A stretch of DNA of 64,000 nt, taken from positions 417,912 to 481,911 of the forward strand of contig NW_019091489.1 of the NCBI RefSeq assembly GCF_001949145.1, read 5' to 3'. Under the pieces are notes generated by a model. The model was not told the DNA's origin. It made no database searches and saw only the letters and a program-made list of their open reading frames with translations. This document shows positions 56,873 through 64,000 of this stretch, piece after piece. The position numbers and the translations under genes were made by a program. Position 1 is the stretch's first letter. Each line of letters opens with the position of its first letter. This DNA is from Acanthaster planci (taxonomy: Eukaryota > Echinodermata > Asteroidea > Valvatida > Acanthasteridae).

Positions 56873-57040
56873 AAGAAGGACAAACATGGCGGCCATTCTC
56901 CTGTGCATAATGGGACTGGAGGGCGCACTATGGTCAGAAGTTTTAGCAAATTGAATCAGATGCATAGAAATTTGAATGTTTAGAGACTGTTTGGGGTAGG
57001 TATTCAATAGCAGACCTCCCACATTTCTGTGGGGGAAGAA
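56873..57040 (+). repeat. DIRS right inverted terminal repeat
   Basis: The inverse of the left repeat, then a right-specific extension TATTCAATAGCAGACCTCCC followed by ACATTTCTGTGGGGGAAG, which is copied in the internal region. The element ends at about 57040. No target duplication is expected for this class. Confidence 0.82.
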
Positions 57041-57101
57041 ACTAAACAAAAAGCAGAGCTATTCAGTAAGTCACATTGTGCATAATTTGTAGACTGATTA
57101 A

Positions 57102-57585
57102 CCACTTGCTGCCGGGAAGCCCGGTTCCAAGAACATATTCTTTATATGTATAGCCGAGGTCTCAGAAATCGGACAAAGGGAGATGGGCCTTATAACAAAA
57201 GACCATACTTGTAACAAAAGATCAGGCTGCTGGGCATTACCAACATTTTTTCACTGTCATAGTGGAGAAAATCCTGCATTTTTTTGAAACGGTATACCAC
57301 TGTTTGGGGCATTCAGTGCGAGTGGATTACCACCGGGGACTTTAAGTGCTCCACCACCGCAGCGATGAGCTACACGGTACTGCTGCATGCTGATCTGGCC
57401 CCTACATTGAAAAGAGGTCAGCAGCGCACTGTGCCAGTTTCGTGAACAAAAGAAAATTATATAACATCGCACAAACTGGGCTCTTTTTACAAGGCCTGGC
57501 TGAAAAACTCCAACGATAATAGATGTTGTCTGTCAGATTAGAGTAGAACCAGACAGTCCTCCATGTGGGTGTAAGTGTCCAGTAA
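57102..57585 (-). repeat. TTAA-type MITE, copy 4 (3' truncated)
   Basis: It starts right after TTAA (57098-57101) with CCACTTGCTGCCGGGAAGCC. It continues as the inverse of copy 3, including the GCTCCACCACCGCAGCGATG block near 57350 and the AACTGGGCTCTTTTTACAAG block near 57473. The far terminus is missing after the GTAAGTGTCCAGTAAATG sequence near 57585. It sits 60 bp from the DIRS right end. Confidence 0.75.
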
Positions 57586-58363
57586 ATGCACTTTTAACCT
57601 TATGGGTAAACCTAACCTTATGGGTAAACCAAGATCAGTAAAGTATATACATGTATGTACAGAGAGAGTTGTGCATATTACACCCACTCTCAATCTTCAT
57701 GTGTCATCCCAACATTCAATTGTGCATCAGCTTTGCATTCATAATCTCTGCCATCATTGATACTCTACTGAGAGCGGAGGAAGGAAAAGACTTCCTCAAT
57801 GCTGAGAGCAAACGGTTTTCTAAAATTTCGTGTGGCTCAGAACGGTTCTGGAACAAGAAGCAGAATAAATATAAAAGTATAGGACATTTGCTCAAGGCAA
57901 ATGTTACTTGTTGTTTGATTGGTCAGTAGTTCATTCAGTGGGTTGGTTGGTTGATTTGTTTGTTGGGGTGTTTGTTTGTATTGGTTAGTTGGCCATTCAT
58001 TTGTTTGGTTCTTTGTTCACTTGGTCATTCTGCTTTGTTCGATTTTTGGACGCCAGTTGGCTTTTGTTAGTTCTGATTGATTTTAGTTTGACTGGTTTAA
58101 GTTTGTTTTCTGTTTCTCATGTTTAAGGTTGGTTCAAAACTGCAACACTGCAGTCAGCTTGATCTTGTGCTATGGAACTTTCATCTGCTTCATGAAATTA
58201 TTCATTTAAACATTTACATGTATTTGTATGCTGCACGATTTTTCATGTACTGTACATGAGTTTGTAATATGCAATTAAAGTGTTACGTGTATGTGTGTCC
58301 CTTCCCATAGTTTGTTAATCAAGGATTTACGTGTCAACTATAAAACTTTTCTCAATTTGACAG
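57586..58363. other. DCAF17 intron; no gene recognised
   Basis: The stretch includes a doubled AACCTTATGGGTAAACC phrase (57595-57629) and a degenerate T/G-rich tract of TTGGTT/TTTGTTTG units (57930-58075). No exon or element is seen. The last bases (TTCTCAATTTGACAG) are the next acceptor. Confidence 0.5.
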
Positions 58364-58473
58364 GTGGAGAGTGGCTTACTGGAAATGGATTCTGACTCGG
58401 ATGATGTCACCATGGCATTTTTTCACATGGATGATTCACAAAGGATTATTCAACTTGGTGATTATGATTTGAT
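58364..58473 (+). CDS. DCAF17 homologue, exon 9 in window (last seen)
   Basis: The acceptor is CTCAATTTGACAG and the donor is GTAAGT. The exon starts in phase 0 and leaves two bases. The peptide has VESGLLEMDSDSDDV and then FFHMDDSQRIIQLGDYDL, aligned with CSLESDWIYFHPDASGRIIHVGPNQV of vertebrate DCAF17. The FFHxDxSxRIIxLG pattern is convincing. The next exon must begin in phase 2; none was recognised before 64000, so the C-terminal third of the protein lies downstream. Confidence 0.85.
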
Positions 58474-58504
58474 GTAAGTCAGATTTCACAAATCCACTAT
58501 GCTC

Positions 58505-60530
58505 ATCCTACCCAAACAGCCACCATATTCCAAATTTCCTTTGTGGGCGTAAAGCATGTTTCGGTCCTCAGCTCACCCCCCAAACCAAGAGAAGTCGGTC
58601 AACAGTAAGATCTAGGTGTTAAGGTCCTAAGCTGACACTCATGACTTCTGTACTATCGGTCCACTCAGTTCCGGCCCCTTTTCAGTCAGAACTGGCACTA
58701 GCCAACAACCACGCAGAAGGGACTGAGCTGTGGTGTGTGCGGTCTGCTTCCCCAGTGCCTCTTTGAGGACAACAAGGTCTATTGAGGCAGTTCGCATTCC
58801 GACAGTCGCCCAGGCCGGGGAGAGAGAACGAAGGCCTGGCGACTTACGATAAGAAAAAGGTAGCCTACCACGTCAAACCACTCCATCTCCAGCATGGCTA
58901 ACCGAGGCACACATGCCGGCCCAATAGCCATTTCATGCATCAGCCCACTGACGTCTAAGACCTCTTCACCTGGGACACGTAGGCATTAAACAGAATAGTG
59001 CTACCCGGGCAGACTCCCCCTCACTTTCTGGGGCTGTCCATCCCAGTGAATGCGCCATTGGACTACTGATCCACACTGCATCCTTATTGTAGCCTGTGAT
59101 ATGCAGGGGTGTCGACTGAGCTGACGTCCCTTGCCTGCATGCAGTATGCAGCCTACTTTCCAGGCTAGAAAAAGTGGAGGCCCTGTGGCAGACGTACAGG
59201 CTGGAGAGAGCAGAGGCCTGGCGATTGTCGAGAGAAGGGAGGGAACCTTACCCTGTACAACTATTCCACTACCAGTAACGTCTCACTGAGGCCTGCAGGG
59301 AGACGAGTCCCTGCCTCAACCCTCTGACCAAAGCTATGGCTACATGCCTAAGCCCATTGGCATGCGAGTCCTCTTCAGGGTGGGCATTCAGGCATGGACC
59401 AGACAATAGCGCTCCCTGGGCCAACTCCCTTTGTTGCTGCCCTGGTGAATGTGCCATAAGTGTGTATCCATTATAGTGCACCGAGACTTCCCCCACTGCC
59501 ACCAGTAGGCTCACTGAGACCTGCAGGAAGGTGAGTCAACACCTCACCTGCCGACCCAAGCAACTGCAACACATCTTATTCTGCCGGCATCCGCGTCCAT
59601 ATCGATGGGGGCACTCAGGCATGAATCCAACAATAGTGCTACCAGGTCAACTTCCCATCACTCCCTGAGGCTGTCCTGGTAAATGCGCCATAGGAATGTG
59701 GATCCACAGCCACATCTCTCCAGTCTGCACCCTGGGCATCCGAACCCACCAGCCTGCTGTGCCACTGTGGTTTCCACACACCCGAGGTCTTTTCGCCCTC
59801 CGGTTTATCTTTGGGGATATTCTGGAAGAATGCTTCCTAACCTCTTGCCACTGAGGCTCACCTCACATGGCCTTCACCCAAACGTGATCTGCAGCTCGAC
59901 TGCTCTTCCACCTCGCTGGCCTCGTCTGCAGATTTATTCCACAAACTCTCCCATGCGTGAGAAGCATAAATGATCCATGTTTCTTCCGTTGGGTCATTTA
60001 CTAGGAAGCTGCATTCGTCCAAAGACCACAATGCTTCTTCTGGACATGACCTGCAGCTTGGCTATTCTTTTGCTGCTTGCGCCCATCTGGCCTCATCTGC
60101 AAATTTTTTCACAAACTCTTCCATGCGTAAGAAGTGTAAATGCTCCACGTCTTTTCTTTGGGGTCAACTTGTAGGAAGTTGCATTCATCCTAACACCACC
60201 CGCTTCTTCCTCAGCTATCATCTCAGCTTTCATGTCCTGCTTCGAGTCACTTTCTTTGCTTGTCAGCCACCTTGATTCAAAGCCAACTCCCCTCGTTTTC
60301 AGCTCCGGATCCCTGTCCTCTTTCAACCTATCCAAATCCGCATCCGCCATTCGAGACTTTCCCCGTTCATTGCAGACACACATTGGTTGTAAACGCAGGC
60401 TCAGATAACCCAGGGGATCCACATCTGAACCCGCAACAGGGCCAGTCGAGATTCATTTTGATCGTCATTATTGGTCCTCCGGGGATGAAGAAATTGTCTC
60501 CACTGTAAGGCACTAAGTCAAAGTAGAAAT
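58505..60530 (+). mobile_element. DIRS-like 5'/gag fragment, with internal repeats
   Basis: It begins CATCCTACCCAAACAGCCAC at about 58507, resembling the DIRS left-end CCTACCCCAAACAGTCCC, and continues into C-rich gag-like sequence. Between about 58905 and 59705 three imperfect copies of a roughly 200-400 bp block recur. They share phrases such as CAATAGTGCTACC, GTGAATGCGCCAT, and GGCATGAATCCA or a variant. Around 59930 and 60110 the ACAAACTCTTCCATGCGTAA phrase is also doubled. No RT or recombinase is present. It probably belongs to a second DIRS copy whose gag continues at 63480. Confidence 0.5.
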
Positions 60531-61860
60531 GGTTCATGAACCAGGGATTGACAGATAAACGATCAGCCCCTGACCAGCTTCATAGTAAAGCAGGCAATGA
60601 TACAGAGTTGCTTGTTAAACAGTTCGCAGTTGGATAAACACCACTCCTGGGCGACTTCATACAATAGAGAGCTTAAGGGGTTATATTCTATTTCCAAGGA
60701 TGGATTTGTGCAGGGGAGATGTTAATTAATTTTGGATTTTTGACCTGCTTGACGTGTACTATAACACTATATACTAAGTGTATAACCCCGTAGGCTTTTG
60801 AAAAAACCCACAAGCGTACTCGGGTGGGACTCGAACCCACGACCTCCTGCTTACTAGTGCAGACGTCTTAACCACTCGACCACCGAGCTTGTCGTCAGAT
60901 GTAGCAGTGTGTACCGTGAACAGCTATTTTCAAGGATGGATTTGCACCGAGGAGATGTTAAAAATAGTTGTTTGCGGTACCCGCTGCTATGTCTGACTCG
61001 AACCAGCCAGCCGCCACTGGCAAGCTCTGTTATCGAGTGGTTAAGATGGGACAAACACTGAGTATAGAGTGTTACAATACATGTCAGGCAGGGCCAAAAA
61101 AATCCAAAAATAATGGATTGCATTCTATCGTGGGTTGCAGGTGAGTCATTAGAACTGTTTATCAACAGCTGCAACCCGGGTCGAGAAAGCTGGTATTGAC
61201 TTGTAATAAGAGGTTCTGTCACAATGCATGTATTTTGACAGAACCCTTTATGCTTGGTGGTACACAGATCTGTTGCTTTGCAAGGTTCGAAGAATCTTAC
61301 TGTATTAGATATAGGCACATAGTCCTATGTGCACTGCCCTAGATAGCTGACACACTTCCTGGCAGATGTTATACTTTTTGCACTCAGCCCAACTTTTTAT
61401 GCATAAGGTGGGGTCACAAGTATGTATGCAGCTTTTCATGGTTAGAAGAATGCTGTAAAATCTGTACTGCCTTGTGTGGTTATATTCATGGTTGCAGAAA
61501 GCTGCCACAGATCCTCCACAAATGTGCACCAGTTTGCATTCAATTGCCCCCTTTTTCTTGCAGTTATGACAATTAAGGTGGATTCCAAAGAGGATTCTAG
61601 CACTAATTATTCATAAAGTGGGCCAATCAGAGTTACTGTGCACTAACTGGTAGCCAATCACAGTCCCTTGTTTTAGCCAATCAGGCAAGGGGTCAGATTA
61701 CTTCTGTCAGGCGATGCTAGTTTAGGAGGGAAATTCTCATGTGAGTATCATTCTGTCACAGCTTGTTGGGCAAGCTGGGTCAATTTGCCCACCACCACCC
61801 CAGCACCTGCCTTTTGAAAAATATCCGGTTTTAGTGGCATTTTTTTAACAGGATTCGAAG
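60531..61860. other. Spacer with a tRNA-like sequence; no gene
   Basis: Apart from the tRNA-like stretch at 60818-60889, I see no gene. A second A-box-like phrase TCGAGTGGTTAAGATGG lies in the opposite orientation near 61034. The open frame at 60854-61318 on the minus strand is partly a shadow of the tRNA-like sequence. Confidence 0.45.
60818..60889 (-). tRNA. tRNA-Thr(AGT)-like sequence, pseudogene or SINE head
   Basis: The minus strand of 72 nt reads as a cloverleaf. The acceptor arm is GCTCGG/CCGAGT and the D-arm is GTC-GAGTGGTTAA-GAC. The anticodon stem is TCTGC/GCAGG around ACTAGTAA, and the T-arm is GTGGG-TTCGAGT-CCCAC. The A box (TGGTCGAGTGG) and B box (GGTTCGAGTCC) are good. The anticodon would be AGT (Thr), but the loop has eight bases instead of seven and the outer acceptor pairs are poor, so a tRNA-derived repeat is more likely than a working gene. 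Confidence 0.5.
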
Positions 61861-62375
61861 ATAACCGAATTTCAAAGGTCAGCTATGTTAAGAATACGTG
61901 GTTTATTCTTGTGAAATGTTTACTACAATACGAAGTAACTCATCAGCTTTAATTTGACACATTGCTTGCGTCAACATTGTCACAGATCTTTACTTTTTCT
62001 AAGTTAGAAGAGCAGCTCTGTGTCGACAGGGGAGGTGGACACGTCGAAGGTGTTGGTGCTCACCAGATTGTAAATTACTGTCTGTTGAAAAATGTTAACA
62101 GAGGGGATCACATTTCATTAAAACTTGATGTGAAAAACAAACGATGAAACCATAAACTTACAGAAAAGCTGGTTTTGTACCTTACAAACCAAGAACCTGG
62201 AAAAAGTAGGTTTTGTACCCTTCACCTTCGAAGGAACCTAAGTCTGTGATCCGTGACAATGTTGACACAAGCAAGGTGTCAAATTAAAACTGATGAGTTA
62301 CTTTGTATTGTAGTAAACATTTCCCAAGAATAAACCATGTATTCTGACACAGCTGACCTTTGAAATTCGGTTACC
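61861..62375. mobile_element. 515-bp fold-back element with about 150-bp inverted arms
   Basis: ATAACCGAATTTCAAAGGTC at 61861-61880 is mirrored by the inverse near 62355-62375 (GACCTTTGAAATTCGGTTAC). Complementarity continues through TTTACTACAATACGAAGTAA, the GATGAGTTACTT inverse near 62291, the AATTTGACACATTGCTTG block and GTCAACATTGTCACAGATC. The loop region holds GGTTTTGTACC twice (62170 and 62208). It has no transposase frame; the 61-residue frame inside is not conserved in kind. It is a MITE or the terminal palindrome of a larger element. Confidence 0.8.
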
Positions 62376-63479
62376 TTTTTAGGAACACACTGTAAAACCT
62401 TCACAAGACATGCTGTTGAACCTGTTAAATGTTTCGTGTCATGAAATTTTGTCCAAAAATCAAAAACGGCGGCATCCAGAAATTGGGCAAGAATTCAGCT
62501 GAGTGTTCCCTGACCATGCCGGCATCACACACTTCAAATGATTCCCCCAAACCCGAATAAGCATTAAAGAAATTCTTTGAAGGTGATAAATTCTGTTAAA
62601 TTATTACTAGACTCCACTTACCTGACCACAAGTTTTACATTTTACATTTATTTCATTTTTCAGGATGCATACAAATTAGAGCCAAGAAAGTTCCAAGTAT
62701 ATACAAATACAAACATTACAAAGGGACAAAATTAATAAAAAAAAATACACTTTATCAACTTAGCTCCTGATGGATTGTCTAAAAGAAACAAGTTTCTGTC
62801 AAGAGGCTCTCAAGACTAATGGGATGAAGAAGTTTGTCAGATTATTTTTGTATTTTGCAAGCATTTTTAAAGAGTTTATTTGGACTTCAAAAAAGAAAAA
62901 TCGAAAAATCAAGCCCCCCAAAAATCATCGGAAGTTTGCAGCAGGTTGGGATTTTTGTAAAATTCAGATTTTTAATTTTTGAAATATTCGATGATGGAGA
63001 TGAATAAACCTTCAGTGATTTACAACAGTTTTCTTGTCCATTTTGTCTATTCCAGTCTTTGACAAATCCAATGGAACATTCATCGTCTGACAGTGCTAGA
63101 TTCGGGGAAAGAAAAAACTGGATCTTAATTAAATAACAAGAGACATGCACGTAGGCCTGTAGACTCCAAAGGAGTTAATCATCTTTTTTAAAAGATTAAT
63201 TACCTCTCCCTACTGAATAAGCTCTGCTCAGTGTGTGAACGAACTGGCCCAATTCACACAACAATGCCGATGCACAATAACCATTCATGGTAAGCCAGCA
63301 GTCAGGGCTTTCATACCAGGTGCGGTGAATGGTGGTATACATCAAAGAGGTTGTTGCACAGCCAACTCCCAATTGGGAAACAGCTCCCTTGCAATCATTA
63401 CCCATTTCCTGTTGAATTGGGCAATGGTTTGAAAGGGGTTAAGGGCAATCATTTCCTGGTTGATGAATGATTTCTATTC
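62376..63479. other. Spacer; no gene recognised
   Basis: AT-rich sequence with no exon of the phase needed by DCAF17 and no transposon domain. A G/A-rich tract lies near 62890-62935. Confidence 0.5.
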
Positions 63480-64000
63480 TGACTTAAAGCCTTAGCCATA
63501 TGCAGTCGGAGACTTGTCTTCTTCTACTCCCAAAACATATAATTCCAGTCTTTGGTTTGCCGTGAAAGACAAGATCAGTCTGATTTGGCTAAGTCTTCGG
63601 AAAAGACCCCTCTTCCTTGACGAGGACAAGTCCAACCTTAAGCTTACCCTAACCAAGTTGGATAGAGCCTCTTGATGCGGTTTCCCTTGTGATACTCTCA
63701 CCAGATTATCTCTCCTATGCATAAGAATAGGAGAGATAACATGGATAAGAGTGCCAACTCTATCTTTGAGCAATCTCCTCATCTCACTCATTTCCCACCT
63801 CACTTTGCTCACAGAGCTAATGCACTTGAGGCCATGGACATCCTGTGCTAGGGTGTGGAAGCAAAAATTCAGTGCCTCTCCCTTTTTACGAGAAAGACTT
63901 ATTCGTGTGGCAGCTCATAGAGATGATGGAATTGAAGGCTAATTGCATCAAACCAACTCACTTCGTCCGTTTGTTCACACTTTGCGCCAGTCAAGTTCAG
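63480..64000 (+). pseudogene. DIRS gag-like fragment, continues past the window
   Basis: Frames on + show SANSIFEQSPHLTHFPPH near 63750-63805, RANALEAMDIL and GVEAKIQCLSLF near 63810-63885, and an EMMELK-like end near 63922-63940. They align with the split gag of the element at 47326-57040 (NSIFEQFILATSARSNSLAR before its insert and SRLQELPLHSKDLF after it). It serves as an uninterrupted reference that locates the insertion in that element. Stops are present. Confidence 0.6.

Larger units (their letters stand above)
47326..57040 (+). mobile_element. DIRS1-like tyrosine-recombinase retrotransposon, structurally complete
   Basis: The element has inverted terminal repeats (left 47326-47462, right about 56873-57040), gag-like, RT, RNase H and tyrosine recombinase regions in order on +, and an internal complementary region at 56731-56823 that repeats both outer ends in opposite orientation. 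That is the DIRS1 architecture, in which the internal region templates the circle junction. It spans 9.7 kb including a nested 4-kb insert, so the element itself is about 5.7 kb, normal for the group. Numerous stops and frameshifts show it is inactive. It lies in a DCAF17 intron in the same orientation as the gene. Confidence 0.88.

Noticed and set aside
60854-61318. 154-residue minus frame
   Set aside because: It reads through the tRNA-like sequence and flanking spacer, and no family motif is present.

Overview
The window is eukaryotic, intron-rich and dense in transposable elements, and comes from a draft assembly (N runs at 11901-12556 and 35173-35331, single N at 33923). The lineage is inferred, not proven. 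The very frequent palindromic TACATG/CATGTA runs, DIRS-type tyrosine-recombinase retroelements, a Polinton/Maverick, and a CR1/L2-like non-LTR element with an NPGP motif together suggest a marine invertebrate, most likely an echinoderm, hemichordate or cephalochordate. A mollusc cannot be excluded.

One host gene runs through most of the window on the + strand. Nine exons (11101-11162, 13799-13895, 19764-19894, 26571-26643, 28864-28947, 35787-35894, 45916-46042, 46970-47139, 58364-58473) have canonical AG/GT borders and compatible phases at every junction. Together they give about 320 residues that match the middle of DCAF17, the DDB1- and CUL4-associated factor 17. The 5' end lies upstream of 11101 and the 3' end lies beyond 58473; neither was found. 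Nearly everything else recognisable is transposon-derived and sits in or beside its introns.

Layout. 1-436: end of a TTAA-type MITE. About 1270-5330 (-): a decayed CR1/L2-like retrotransposon with a signal-peptide-like start, a 2A-like motif, AP endonuclease and reverse transcriptase. 7742-8830 (-): a second non-LTR RT fragment. 12717-13300 and 22117-22737: more MITE copies. 13305-13582: a tRNA-type SINE-like repeat. 17084-17449: a fold-back MITE. 20830-26440: scattered pieces of DIRS-like elements. 33381-35172: a 45-bp minisatellite inside a duplicated segment. About 36100-44400: a Polinton with major capsid protein, two small membrane proteins, integrase and protein-primed DNA polymerase, all broken by mutations, one also split by a 1.6-kb insert. 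45203-45371: an array of GTTCC/GGAAC dyads. 47326-57040: a structurally complete DIRS1-like element (inverted terminal repeats, gag, RT, RNase H, tyrosine recombinase, internal complementary region) whose gag is interrupted by a 4-kb Polinton-like island with unfamiliar genes, including one for a protein of repeated C-x2-C units. 57102-64000: another MITE copy, the last DCAF17 exon, more DIRS gag-like sequence, a tRNA-Thr-like sequence and a large fold-back element.

The genes do not form an operon or pathway. The picture is one slowly evolving housekeeping gene whose introns have grown by repeated and nested insertion of retroelements and virus-like DNA transposons, all now decayed. The least-described parts are the Polinton-like island at 49656-53655 and its Cys-repeat gene. 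Family assignments rest on motifs recognised by eye and remembered family sequences; no database search was run.
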